A stretch of 21,271 nt of DNA from JBGPBY01 sp041481485 (GTDB taxonomy: Bacteria > Acidobacteriota > Terriglobia > 20CM-2-55-15), in assembly GCA_041481485.1 (NCBI GenBank), contig JBGPBY010000048.1:1-21271 (forward strand). Direction: 5' to 3'. Below the pieces are notes generated by a model. It had not been told where the DNA came from, made no database searches, and worked only from the letters and a program-made list of their open reading frames with translations. Numbering within the stretch: position 1 is the stretch's first letter; each line of letters starts with the position of its first letter. The position numbers were made by a program, and so were the translations under genes. This document shows, one piece after another, positions 1 through 7,352 of the stretch.

Positions 1-189
1 CGATGGATCATCGATTACAAGACCGGAATGCATGAAGGTGGAAGCCTCGATGCGTTTCTGGACAACGAACAGGAACGCTACCGGCCACAACTGGAAAATT
101 ATGGGACGCTGCTTGCGCAGATGGATTCGCGGCCGGTTCGACTTGGATTATATTTCCCAATGCTGCAGGCGTGGAGGGAATGGTCTTAA
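1..189 (+). CDS. C-terminal end of an AddA/RecB-like UvrD-helicase/exonuclease (partial)
   Basis: Open from the window edge in frame 1, leaving 62 residues before TAA at 187-189. It contains IIDYKTG, the D-x-K half of the PD-(D/E)xK nuclease motif of the RecB/AddA family, followed by YRPQLENYGTLL, which fits the QxxxY element of these nucleases, and a terminal LGLYFP...WREW stretch typical of AddA-like helicase-nucleases. Such enzymes unwind and resect double-strand breaks, usually with an AddB partner that would lie upstream, outside the window. The nuclease residues visible here look intact. The membrane-protein gene starts 3 bp after the stop, so the two are probably co-transcribed. The family call rests only on the C-terminus; the helicase part is not visible. 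Confidence 0.75.
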   Translation, partial: RWIIDYKTGMHEGGSLDAFLDNEQERYRPQLENYGTLLAQMDSRPVRLGLYFPMLQAWREWS

Positions 190-192
190 CCC

Positions 193-705
193 ATGCAGGC
201 GTGGGGTACATCGCTTCTGTTTGCTGTCCTTGTCGCGGCAGTTCCATTTACTTATCTCATCAAAATGCTGATGCAGCTGCCGCGCGCTCTGGCCTTGTCG
301 CACCGTCGATGGCCGCTCCAATTAAACTATGGGCTCGTTGCTGCAGTGACGTCGTACTCCACTTACTTCATACACCGGGGATATTACGGCACGTCCCATA
401 CGGCGGGAGCAATTGCAGCCGAGTTCCTGATTGCCACGGTCGTATATGCGTTTGCCATAGCGTTGCTTCAAAGGCAATTTTGCGGGGTATATCCGGAATT
501 CATCATTACCAGCAGCTTCGTCGGATTTGGTTTGCGCAAGACGCGGTACCGAAATATTCAGGATGTGCAAACGGTATCGACGCATTCCGGCGAAACGGAA
601 TTGCGCATTGAAACCGTGCATGGACGCGACGCCCATCTGGTGCTTCCCACGCGTTACGTGTCGATTTTCTTCGAGCAGATTCAAAAAACACTTCATGATG
701 GATAG
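193..705 (+). CDS. Hypothetical membrane protein with PH-like C-terminal domain
   Basis: A 170-residue protein of unknown function. Hydrophobic segments at about residues 5-27, 44-60 and 73-92 suggest three membrane passes. The soluble tail (about 100-170) has alternating short strands and a closing helix (SIFFEQIQKTL), a layout like bacterial PH-like domains, but this is a structural impression and not a family match. The ATG lies 3 bp after the nuclease stop, and its own stop is 3 bp before the acetyltransferase ATG, so it sits in the middle of a tight three-gene run. No catalytic motif was seen. Confidence 0.6.
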   Translation: MQAWGTSLLFAVLVAAVPFTYLIKMLMQLPRALALSHRRWPLQLNYGLVAAVTSYSTYFIHRGYYGTSHTAGAIAAEFLIATVVYAFAIALLQRQFCGVYPEFIITSSFVGFGLRKTRYRNIQDVQTVSTHSGETELRIETVHGRDAHLVLPTRYVSIFFEQIQKTLHDG

Positions 706-708
706 TTT

Positions 709-1302
709 ATGGAACACGTCATACGTCAATATCGAATGGAAGCAGGCGCTCAGGAAGTGGCCTACATGGAAGAAATGTTCACGGAGTTTTCGGGACGAAA
801 AACCGCAAACGAAATCATTCGGCGGCTGCAGGATCGCGAGCACCTCATTCTGATGTCGATGGTGAAATCTCCGGACGATCCGGATCTCGAAATCCCGGTC
901 GCGTTCAAAGTGGGACACGAAATCCGCGCTCACGAAACGCAGCTGGCTCTGGTGGACCTCGTGTTTCATCTGAACAATGTGATCGACTTTGCGGACCGGA
1001 AAATTTTCTACAGCTGGATTGGCGGAACGCGCCAGGAATGGCGCGGGCAGGGACACTACCGCGCACTCACCGAGCAACAAGAGGAGTGGGCTCACGCCCA
1101 CGGCTATCATGAACTCGTTGTGAAGACGAAGAACAAGTTCTATTCCATGCGCGCGACGCTCGATCACATGCGCTTTGACGTGATCAAGTTCGAACCCGAT
1201 ATCTCGTTGAATTCAGAGTCGAAGGTCTACCTGAGCAAGAAGATCGGCACAGACGTGCTCAGACAGCATCAGACGTCACGATCCGTGGTTGAAGCGGCGT
1301 AG
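709..1302 (+). CDS. GNAT family N-acetyltransferase
   Basis: A 197-residue protein. Residues 104-120 (IGGTRQEWRGQGHYRAL) form GNAT motif A, with the R/Q-x-x-G-x-G/A pyrophosphate loop that binds acetyl-CoA. A helix and strand (EEWAHAHGYHELVVKT) follow, and then the conserved N/K-x-x-M-R...L-x-x-M-x-F block near 143-157 that normally closes the fold. The acceptor substrate cannot be predicted. It is the third gene of the tight + strand run and converges on the DUF3465 gene, leaving only 23 bp between the stop codons. The ATG at 709 is the first in frame and fits the upstream stop. Confidence 0.75.
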   Translation: MEHVIRQYRMEAGAQEVAYMEEMFTEFSGRKTANEIIRRLQDREHLILMSMVKSPDDPDLEIPVAFKVGHEIRAHETQLALVDLVFHLNNVIDFADRKIFYSWIGGTRQEWRGQGHYRALTEQQEEWAHAHGYHELVVKTKNKFYSMRATLDHMRFDVIKFEPDISLNSESKVYLSKKIGTDVLRQHQTSRSVVEAA

Positions 1303-1325
1303 TTTTCAAGGGTCCCGCAAGCTGG

Positions 1326-1763
1326 CTAGTCGTAGCGTTGACCGCGGTATTCGATCCAGCCGGCATCGAATTTGCCGCTGGGATCCCTGTGCGTGGAACG
1401 GACGATTCCACCGCTTACATTCCATTCGTATTCCCCATGAATACGAACGGTCTCGCCCGGCTTGAGGTCCGGGATTCGCGAGGCGACGTCGACGTTGTGC
1501 ATGACGAGCACGGTGGATCCGGACGGGAGACGCAGTGTGAACTGCTGATCGTGTTCGCCGGTGGCGTTGTCACCGAGCACCTTCTCCAGCTTCCCGTCTG
1601 CCGTAATCGTTACTCCGCTACGTACGGGTTCGGCCCGGTTATCTTCCCCGGCCGGTTCGACAAACGTGGAAGCGTCCACGGCCCAAGGCCCATAGTGCCA
1701 CCGAAACTGGAAGTACGAAATTCCCAAAATTATAACTGCCGCAACAACGTAACGACTCCGCAT
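1326..1763 (-). CDS. DUF3465 family protein, membrane-anchored or secreted
   Basis: A 145-residue protein with an N-terminal hydrophobic segment (about residues 5-19) that serves as signal or anchor. The exported part has the DUF3465 pattern: FTLRLPSGSTVLVMHNVDV, then a GETVRIHGEYEWN strand pair, a HRDPSGKFDAGWIEY segment and a terminal RGQRYD. The family has an OB-like small beta fold and no known biochemical role. The gene is convergent with the GNAT gene. Upstream it has a GTTAGGATCG motif (TAGGAT at 1782-1787 on the minus strand) that resembles a -10 box, but no good -35 sits at the usual distance. Confidence 0.7.
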   Translation of the reverse strand: MRSRYVVAAVIILGISYFQFRWHYGPWAVDASTFVEPAGEDNRAEPVRSGVTITADGKLEKVLGDNATGEHDQQFTLRLPSGSTVLVMHNVDVASRIPDLKPGETVRIHGEYEWNVSGGIVRSTHRDPSGKFDAGWIEYRGQRYD

Positions 1764-1844
1764 AGCCGACTCCTCAATCCGATCCTAACCTCGGGACACG
1801 CCAAATCTGTCCACAGGTTTTTTAGAAAAGGGGTCGAAAGCGGA

Positions 1845-2408
1845 TTATTCCCCGATGAGGTCGGAAACGGCGATGACTGTTTCGGGAAACGCCAGCATTG
1901 AAATGGTGTCGTGGCGATCCAGTCTGGCTTGGGCGGAATAGGCCTTACCGGTGGGATTTCGAAATACCGTTATGGACCCTCCAGCAACGTCGGCAATCCA
2001 GACTTCCCGAATCCCAGCCTTTGCATACATTTCCAGTTTGACTGACCGGTCGAATTCGAGCGTCGTGTGGGCAATTTCGAAAACCAGGAGAACATCGTCC
2101 GGGCCGGGATGTCGGGATTTGTAGAAGTCCTTTCGGGGAAAGAGAAGGCTGATGTCCGGTTCGGGCTGGCTGTAACGGTTCAACTGGACTGGCAACTGCA
2201 CAGCAACTTCGGCCCTTCCCGCAAAACGCGCGACGAGAATCTGAGTTGCCCTGCTGACCATCGATCGGTGTGGAGGGTTCATCGATTCCTTGTGGACGAC
2301 CTCTCCATTGATGAGTTCAGTACGCTCACCGGGATGCAGGATTCCCACTTCGGCCATCCGGTGGTAGTCATCGACGGTAAAGAGTTTCTTCGGTGTTTCT
2401 GTTTGCAT
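1845..2408 (-). CDS. Uma2 family (DUF820) PD-(D/E)xK nuclease-fold protein
   Basis: The start was set at the ATG at 2406-2408 (MQTETPKKLFTVDDY), giving 187 residues; upstream codons in the frame lack family similarity. Typical Uma2 order: an N-terminal FTVDDYHRM motif, ERTELINGEVV with Glu31, PHRSMVSRATQIL helix, QPEPDISLL with Asp85, VFEIAHTTLEFDRSVKLEMYAKAGIREVWIAD with Glu111 and Lys124. These are the residues expected for the restriction-endonuclease-like active site, so the fold looks complete. Uma2 proteins are abundant in cyanobacteria, Chloroflexi and Acidobacteria; their biological substrate is not known. It stands as a single gene with a 238-bp upstream gap. Confidence 0.85.
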   Translation of the reverse strand: MQTETPKKLFTVDDYHRMAEVGILHPGERTELINGEVVHKESMNPPHRSMVSRATQILVARFAGRAEVAVQLPVQLNRYSQPEPDISLLFPRKDFYKSRHPGPDDVLLVFEIAHTTLEFDRSVKLEMYAKAGIREVWIADVAGGSITVFRNPTGKAYSAQARLDRHDTISMLAFPETVIAVSDLIGE

Positions 2409-2615
2409 GTGATTCCGGTTCCCGGAGTTGTCTGGCACAGAGAATAACGCATCAATCAGGCTGGTGCACTCTCGATGGCATGCGGGCAGGTGGGAATTTA
2501 TTGAATCTGTTGGGGACAGGCGAGTTGTGCTACAGAAATGCGCGGAATATCCGGAAACATTTGTCCGCAATACCGCGCGATATCCACTGATGTGCAGGGA
2601 TTAGCGGGAGCGAAA

Positions 2616-2638
2616 GCGCCGCCCTCGGCGGGCGGCGC
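2616..2638 (-). terminator. Possible intrinsic terminator after the DUF6152 gene
   Basis: An 8-bp perfect GC stem (GCGCCGCC at 2616-2623 with GGCGGCGC at 2631-2638) encloses a 7-base loop about 10 bp past the DUF6152 stop. On the minus strand it is followed only by TTTCGCT, so the T-tract is poor and the call is tentative. Confidence 0.35.
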
Positions 2639-2647
2639 GTATCAATA

Positions 2648-3076
2648 TTACCGTTGCCCAGCAGCCGGAGGCGCTGCCGTAGGCGCAGCTCCGCCGCCTC
2701 GGGGTGCGGTCTGCCCGAGTGTCCGGCCGTCGGGCACTTTGACCGATACAAACAGCCCGCCGGGATCGCCGTTCCGCATGGGCCGGGCGGTGAACGTGAC
2801 CTTGTCGCCAAACTTCAGCGTGCTGCTTTTCCAGCCAGCTTTCACCAGGTAGGACGGCGGCATCATTTCCAGGTTCCAGATTTCCGCGACACCCTTGTCA
2901 TTGATCACTTCGATTTCAAGATACGAATGCGGATTCGCCCAGTTGAATTTTTTTACGACTCCATCGTGAGTGACCATCTTGGTTTGATCGACGCCGGCGG
3001 CACTGTGATGCGCAAACAGCGAAACGGCGAGGCTCAGCGTGAGTATCACGGGGCCTGAAAGGCGTATGATTTTCAT
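2648..3076 (-). CDS. DUF6152 family secreted protein
   Basis: A 142-residue protein from the ATG at 3074-3076. That start was preferred over one nine codons upstream because GGAGGAGAG (complement of 3081-3089) sits about 5 bases before it. A signal peptide covers about residues 1-22 (VILTLSLAVSLFA). The mature part carries the DUF6152 signatures FNWANPHSYLEIEV, EIWNLEMMPPSYLVKAGW and GDKVTFTARPMRNG. It ends in a Gly/Ala/Pro-rich low-complexity tail (about 124-142). The function of the family is unknown; a small periplasmic beta-barrel is likely. The start is 23 bp downstream of the 268-aa gene's stop, so the two form an operon. Confidence 0.75.
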   Translation of the reverse strand: MKIIRLSGPVILTLSLAVSLFAHHSAAGVDQTKMVTHDGVVKKFNWANPHSYLEIEVINDKGVAEIWNLEMMPPSYLVKAGWKSSTLKFGDKVTFTARPMRNGDPGGLFVSVKVPDGRTLGQTAPRGGGAAPTAAPPAAGQR

Positions 3077-3099
3077 GGTTCTCTCCTCCATAATTCCTG

Positions 3100-3906
3100 T
3101 CATTTTTCACGGATGTTGTCGGGCGAATGCACGCTCGGCATGTGTTCATTGAGATCGGGCAGGCACTCGACTTCCGCGATATCCCGCTCGTCCTGGCGAT
3201 CCCAGTGTTTGGTGATCTTCCAGTCGCCGACCCACATTTTGGGATCAGTCAGTGTGAATTCGATTTCAAGGCGTTTACCCTGATTCTGCATTTTGATCCG
3301 CTCCACGATGTGCAGGGCATCGCTAGCGGGAATTCCCGCGCGGTCCTGAATCCAGTGATGCTCGTCGACGAAACCCGTCGTGTCGATGACAAGCGTGTCC
3401 GCTTCCCAGTGACCAATCGATTCGCCATTGAAGCTGGGCACTACAATGTCCGGGTCGACGTGTTGCCGGCCATCCATATAGATGATGCGCATGCTGTTCA
3501 TCAGCTCGCTGACCATGAAGATGGAAGTAGGGAGCTGAATCATTTGAATTGGCCACACACGAGTCAGCATGATCGGCATGCCCGCCGGCCAGCAGAGTCC
3601 GATATCGTTTCTATAAAGCTTTCCTTCTTTGACGGCTGCAGCAGATGCATCGAAGTGTTTCTGGGCTTCCGGAGTGAGTTTAAAACCTGCAGGAGGATCG
3701 AACCGCTCACTCTCGCCGCCGATATGCAGCCAGGTGCCGGTGAGATCAAACGGGGCTTTGGGGCGAGATTTGGCAATATTGGCCGGCGCCAGAACGCCCA
3801 GGGTTCCCGGAGGCTGGAACTGTGCCAGAAGATCCGAAACGCCAAATGCAACGAATGCCAGAGCCAGCACCGTCATTCCGACTCGGCCTGCATGTGACTT
3901 ATTCAT
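3100..3906 (-). CDS. Conserved secreted protein of unknown function, operon partner of DUF6152
   Basis: A 268-residue protein starting at the ATG at 3904-3906, preceded by TGGAGGAAAAA as ribosome binding site; a start five codons upstream lacks one. A signal peptide is likely at residues 1-29 (cleavage near LLAQ). The mature part has FDLTGTWLHIGG near 53-64, then a conserved-looking core with LCWPAGMPIML, PIQMIQLPTSIFMVSELMN, PSFNGESIGHWEADTLVID and FTLTDPKMWVGDWKITKHW. The beta-rich layout with a GTW opening resembles lipocalin-like export proteins, but the function is unknown. From memory, close homologues recur next to DUF6152 genes in Acidobacteria and some Proteobacteria. First gene of a two-gene operon behind the promoter at 3952-3980. 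Confidence 0.7.
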   Translation of the reverse strand: MNKSHAGRVGMTVLALAFVAFGVSDLLAQFQPPGTLGVLAPANIAKSRPKAPFDLTGTWLHIGGESERFDPPAGFKLTPEAQKHFDASAAAVKEGKLYRNDIGLCWPAGMPIMLTRVWPIQMIQLPTSIFMVSELMNSMRIIYMDGRQHVDPDIVVPSFNGESIGHWEADTLVIDTTGFVDEHHWIQDRAGIPASDALHIVERIKMQNQGKRLEIEFTLTDPKMWVGDWKITKHWDRQDERDIAEVECLPDLNEHMPSVHSPDNIREK

Positions 3907-3951
3907 TTTTTCCTCCATCAAACTGCGATGACCCTAAGGGTAGTGCTTCGA

Positions 3952-3980
3952 ATCCTATTCAGCCAGCGGACCGGTGTCAA
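3952..3980 (-). promoter_or_regulatory. Sigma70-type promoter for the 268-aa/DUF6152 operon
   Basis: On the minus strand, a perfect -35 TTGACA (3975-3980), a 17-base spacer, and -10 TAGGAT (3952-3957). The start site would be near 3945, leaving a leader of about 40 bases before the ATG at 3906. Confidence 0.6.
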
Positions 3981-4082
3981 TTACGGAATGACCCCCTCCC
4001 AATTCGGACTATCGGTGAAGACTATCGTCGATCCAGCCGTTTAATGAAACTTTTCAGGATTTCACGGCTGAACTATAGGCGA

Positions 4083-5255
4083 TCACTGAAAAATGACCTG
4101 AAGAATCGTGGGACTAATATTCGGAGTTCCATTGAGACGAAATGGTTCCACTCGCCACTGCTGGATTGATTCGATTGCGGCAGGCAGCAGAGACTTAGGT
4201 CCTCCGATATGCAGTGGATTCATGAATTCACCCTTAGTATCCAAAATCACCTGCAGGTAGACCGTGGGATCTTGTTCGGTAATTCCGGGAGGAATCGTTG
4301 CGGGCCGGCTGGAAAGAATCCGCGCCGGCTCGGCCTTTATCTGCAACACGACGTCTGAGGCAGCGCCTTCGCAGGATTCCGCATACGTGATTCGGATTTG
4401 ATTCACCTGGGCTTGCCTGAATTTGATCGCGAGACTACCCGTCGGAATGGTTAGCCCCGGAATCTGTTGCTTGAGCGCGTCACCACGAATCGGCTGGCCG
4501 ATGAGCGGCACCAATCCCTGAGGCGAATTCATTTCGATGTTCTGAGGCTCAATCATCCGGGCGCCACAGGATATGGGTAGCGCAAGGACGACCCATCCCG
4601 CGCCATCGATTCCGGCCGGAGGCTTTTTCGGATCGAGCGGCGTTCCGGAAGCGTTCGCGGCGCGCGCGCGCAGCGCAATCATCGTGAACTGATCCATCAG
4701 GTAGCCGCGCGAAACCGCCGGGTCCAGCGAGACCGGTGCAATGTCCTTCTCCGATCCCTGCTCGATTGCCAGCGTAACGATACTCGCGTTGGTTTTCATC
4801 GGATCCAGCGGCGGCCCGCCTACTGCTGTCACCAGGGGGCCGCCGCAGATGAATCCTGACGGAGCTTTCGGCAAGCTGAAATGGTAGCTGTCGACAATCA
4901 GGGGAATGGTTTTGTCATCGTAAGAGACCGAATATTGATCCAGGATTGTCGGCTCATCCCAATAGCCCACCGATGCAAAGAGTGAGCCTCGGGTGTTGCC
5001 GATTTTGAGCATCTGTCCCTGAGGACCTCGCAAGGATCCGATAAAGTGGGCGAAACGCGAATCCGCGTATGCCGGTCCACCTCCGAGCTGAATCGGCTTT
5101 GCGGCAACGTGACCGTACTCCGGATCCGCGGACACCGTGCAGGCCGGCACCCGCAGTCCTCCAACAGAAACAAGCGCATCCGGTTGTTGCGCCTGCAGCA
5201 GTGGTGATGCGATGACGCCCGTCAATACAGACAGCGCAACAGTTTTCCAGTTCAT
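4083..5255 (-). CDS. Secreted protein with C-terminal TonB-like domain
   Basis: A 390-residue protein with a signal peptide (about 1-22, ending LLQAQ). The large central part (about 25-325) is a beta-rich region with four or five cysteines and no domain I can name. The last 60 residues (YLQVILDTKGEFMNPLHIGG...AAIESIQQWRVEPFRLNG) match the TonB C-terminal fold: VILDTKG strand, helix ending in a W-R-x-x-P-x-x-x-N-G motif, and final strand. In Acidobacteria this domain often terminates exported proteins that lack the usual TonB inner-membrane anchor and proline linker, as here, so energy transduction should not be assumed. Monocistronic; a TAGGAT motif at 5280-5285 (minus) might be its -10 box. 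Confidence 0.65.
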   Translation of the reverse strand: MNWKTVALSVLTGVIASPLLQAQQPDALVSVGGLRVPACTVSADPEYGHVAAKPIQLGGGPAYADSRFAHFIGSLRGPQGQMLKIGNTRGSLFASVGYWDEPTILDQYSVSYDDKTIPLIVDSYHFSLPKAPSGFICGGPLVTAVGGPPLDPMKTNASIVTLAIEQGSEKDIAPVSLDPAVSRGYLMDQFTMIALRARAANASGTPLDPKKPPAGIDGAGWVVLALPISCGARMIEPQNIEMNSPQGLVPLIGQPIRGDALKQQIPGLTIPTGSLAIKFRQAQVNQIRITYAESCEGAASDVVLQIKAEPARILSSRPATIPPGITEQDPTVYLQVILDTKGEFMNPLHIGGPKSLLPAAIESIQQWRVEPFRLNGTPNISPTILQVIFQ

Positions 5256-5307
5256 ATCGATGCCCTCGAAATTGGCACGATCCTAACACGGAATCACATG
5301 CCTGGCT

Positions 5308-5543
5308 GACCGCGTCGCCCCCGTTGTCAAATGTCCGATGTACGCTGTGCGATGTCCAATGTACTTGCTTCGATGGTCTAATGGCTAACTGCCCCCTCAA
5401 CCCCGGTTTGAATTTTGTGGAGCCGTTTTTGTCTGCGGTTGGCCTGACATCGAAAAACCTATTTGGTCAGTTCGCCATCGAAACAAGTACATAGGACATC
5501 GCACAGCGTACATCGGACATTTGATAACGGGGGCCACGCGGAC
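5308..5543. repeat. 69-bp inverted repeat with a 98-bp spacer
   Basis: The left arm, 5308-5376, and right arm, 5475-5543, are reverse complements at 64 of 69 positions. Each arm contains the near-tandem units ATGTCCGATGTAC and GATGTCCAATGTAC (A to T in the right arm). Similarity may continue after an 8-bp gap into CTAACTG/CGAACTG. The element fills the 297-bp gap between the ferredoxin stop (5553) and the TonB-C gene start (5255). It encodes no convincing protein. It could be a MITE-like element, a repetitive extragenic palindrome pair, or a large transcript hairpin. Confidence 0.85.
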
Positions 5544-5552
5544 CGATCCAAC

Positions 5553-5948
5553 CTAGGACTTTGTCGCGACTCCAAGCGGATGTTCCGCAAAAACGAATTC
5601 ACGGACCGGCTTTCCGCCGATGAGGTGTTCCTGAATGATGCGTTCAAGGACTTCAGGCGTTACCGAGTGGTACCACGTGCCATCAGGATACACGACGGCG
5701 ATCGGTCCCTCTTCACAAACGCGAAGACAATTCGCTTTCGTTCGATAGATGCAGTTTTCGCCTTTATGAAGGTCCAGTTCTTTCAGCCGTTCCTTCAAAT
5801 ACTCCCAGGATTCCAGCCCCTGTTCCGAAGAAGCGCATTTCGGTTTCGTGGCGTCGGCACAAAGGAAAATATGCCGCCGGATTCTGGTGATGCCGAGATC
5901 GTCCACCACCTCCGCGAGGCGCGCCTTGATCTTCGAATCGGAAGTCAT
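5553..5948 (-). CDS. Thioredoxin-like (2Fe-2S) ferredoxin
   Basis: A 131-residue protein. After a short N-terminal helix, RHIFLCAD (Cys30) and PKC (Cys38) are followed by a helix (ESWEYLKERLKEL) and YRTKANCLRVC (Cys74, Cys78), then GPIAVVYPDGTWYHSVTPEVLERIIQEHL. This is the pattern of thioredoxin-fold 2Fe-2S ferredoxins, related to the NuoE-type domain, with Cys30, 38, 74 and 78 as likely cluster ligands; Cys66 is extra. It is an electron carrier, partner unknown. Its ATG overlaps the gpmA stop by an ATGA tetranucleotide, indicating translational coupling with a glycolytic enzyme. Confidence 0.85.
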   Translation of the reverse strand: MTSDSKIKARLAEVVDDLGITRIRRHIFLCADATKPKCASSEQGLESWEYLKERLKELDLHKGENCIYRTKANCLRVCEEGPIAVVYPDGTWYHSVTPEVLERIIQEHLIGGKPVREFVFAEHPLGVATKS

Positions 5949-6700
5949 GAACCTTTCTTTCGCGTTTGATTGATCACGTTCTGCGTCGCCTGTGCGACGG
6001 CTTCGGGATCTCCGAGATACTCGGGTTTCTTCACTGGCGTCAGGTCATCGCGAAGCTGGTAAACCAGGGGAATTCCGGTGGGGATATTCAAATCCACGAT
6101 ATCCCGGTCGGAAATGTTGTCGATATACTTGATCAGCGCTCTCAGACTATTGCCGTGCGAAGCCACGATAACGCGCTTGCCCGACTGAATTGCCGGAGCA
6201 ATGCTGCTTTTCCAATAGGGGATCACACGGTCGACGGTGTCTTTCAGGCATTCGGTGAGCGGCAACTCTGCCGGCGTCAGCGACGCATATCTCGGATCGT
6301 TTTTGGGTGAACGTTTATCGTCTGGCGCAAGCGGTGGCGGTGGCGTGTCGTAACTTCGCCGCCAGATATGAACCTTTTCGTCTCCATAAATTTCGACGGT
6401 TTCTTTCTTATTGAGTCCCTGAAGCGCTCCGTAATGCCGTTCATTGAGGCGCCATGAATTCTGGATCGGAATCCACATGAGATCCATTTCTTCAAGAGCC
6501 AGCCAAAGTGTCTTTACGGCGCGTTTGAGCACGGACGTAAATGCGCAGTCGAAGAAGTAGCCCTCCTTGCGAAGAATCTGCCCGGCTGATCTTGCCTCGG
6601 TTACACCCTGTTCCGTAAGCCCGACATCGGCCCAGCCCGTAAAGAGATTTTCCTTATTCCAGATACTTTGACCATGACGCAGCAGCACCAGAGTTTTCAT
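5945..6700 (-). CDS. gpmA: 2,3-bisphosphoglycerate-dependent phosphoglycerate mutase
   Basis: A 251-residue protein, close to the usual 250 of the dPGM family. The ATG at 6698-6700 was chosen because the protein opens with MKTLVLLRHGQSIWN and has GGAGG upstream; the longer open frame lacks similarity. It interconverts 3- and 2-phosphoglycerate in glycolysis. The phosphohistidine His9 lies in RHGQSIWNKENLFTGW, Arg60 in SVLKRAVKT, Glu87 in LNERHYGALQG, and His182 in VASHGNSLRAL, so the active site is complete. It forms an operon with the ferredoxin downstream and is divergent from the OsmC gene across 87 bp. Confidence 0.93.
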   Translation of the reverse strand: MKTLVLLRHGQSIWNKENLFTGWADVGLTEQGVTEARSAGQILRKEGYFFDCAFTSVLKRAVKTLWLALEEMDLMWIPIQNSWRLNERHYGALQGLNKKETVEIYGDEKVHIWRRSYDTPPPPLAPDDKRSPKNDPRYASLTPAELPLTECLKDTVDRVIPYWKSSIAPAIQSGKRVIVASHGNSLRALIKYIDNISDRDIVDLNIPTGIPLVYQLRDDLTPVKKPEYLGDPEAVAQATQNVINQTRKKGS

Positions 6701-6787
6701 GCACGCCCCTCCACGAAGGGTAACCGGCAGTCTGGCAAGTTGCAATGCCGGCGTCGTGTATACTCCGTCAGGAGTGGAGGATCGTAG

Positions 6788-7243
6788 ATGTCGGAACACA
6801 AGGCGACCATTCAGTGGGTGCGAACCGGCGACGAATTTCTGAAAGGAAAGTTTTCGCGGGCACACACCTGGACGTTTGACGGCGGCGTCACTGTCGCGGC
6901 ATCGTCGTCTCCGTCCGCAGTGCCGCTGCCGTATTCCATCCCCGAGAATGTCGATCCAGAGGAAGCCTTTGTGGCCTCGGTTTCAAGTTGCCACATGTTG
7001 ACGTATCTGTGGGTGGCGTTTCGCAATGGCTATATCATCGACAGCTACGCCGATGAAGCTGTTGGCGCCCTGACAAAAAACGAAAAGGGCATACTCTGGG
7101 TCAGCCTCATTACACTTCATCCGAAAATCGTCTATGGCGGAGACAGAATTCCTTCTGCTGAAGACGTCGCGCGATTTCACCATCTGGCGCACGACAATTG
7201 TTTCATCTCCAACTCGATCAAAACTGAAGTAAAGGTCTTGTAA
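6788..7243 (+). CDS. OsmC family peroxiredoxin-like protein
   Basis: A 151-residue protein with GGAGG at 6776-6780 seven bases before the ATG. The OsmC/Ohr layout is visible: an N-terminal beta sheet (WTFDGGVTVAASSSP), the PEEAFVASVSSCHMLTYLWVA helix with the first redox Cys68, and AHDNCFISNSIKTEV with the second, Cys138. These two cysteines reduce organic hydroperoxides in the family, normally in the cytoplasm. The spacing and the missing Ohr hallmarks favour an OsmC-like subgroup over Ohr. A TATACT at 6759-6764 may be the -10 box, without a clear -35. Transcription probably ends at the hairpin at 7248-7352. Confidence 0.85.
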   Translation: MSEHKATIQWVRTGDEFLKGKFSRAHTWTFDGGVTVAASSSPSAVPLPYSIPENVDPEEAFVASVSSCHMLTYLWVAFRNGYIIDSYADEAVGALTKNEKGILWVSLITLHPKIVYGGDRIPSAEDVARFHHLAHDNCFISNSIKTEVKVL

Positions 7244-7247
7244 TTCG

Positions 7248-7352
7248 CTGGAATCGAGCGGCTGTAGGCGCGGTCTATGACCCCGCACTCACCATCTGTC
7301 AAAAGTGGGCGGGGACTCAGCCCGCGCCTACAGCCGCTCGATTCCAGTTTTT
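7248..7352 (+). terminator. Perfect 26-bp inverted repeat acting as a likely osmC terminator
   Basis: The arms 7248-7273 and 7322-7347 are perfect reverse complements, and a second nested stem, CCCCGC (7281-7286) with GCGGGG (7309-7314), lies in the loop. On the + strand the stem is followed by TTTTT, 5 bp after osmC ends and just at the coaA stop. The left arm continues into a degenerate copy of the palindrome found at 9474-9608 (TGTAGGCGCGGTCTATGACC), so this looks like a repeat reused as a terminator between convergent genes. Confidence 0.65.

Noticed and set aside
322..1167. 281-codon open frame on the minus strand
   Set aside because: It lies opposite the membrane-protein and GNAT genes, which carry clear motifs and tight spacing, and its own translation shows no family pattern.
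3127..3897. 256-codon open frame on the plus strand
   Set aside because: It is antisense to the 268-aa secreted protein, which has a signal peptide, ribosome binding site and promoter; the frame is a shadow.
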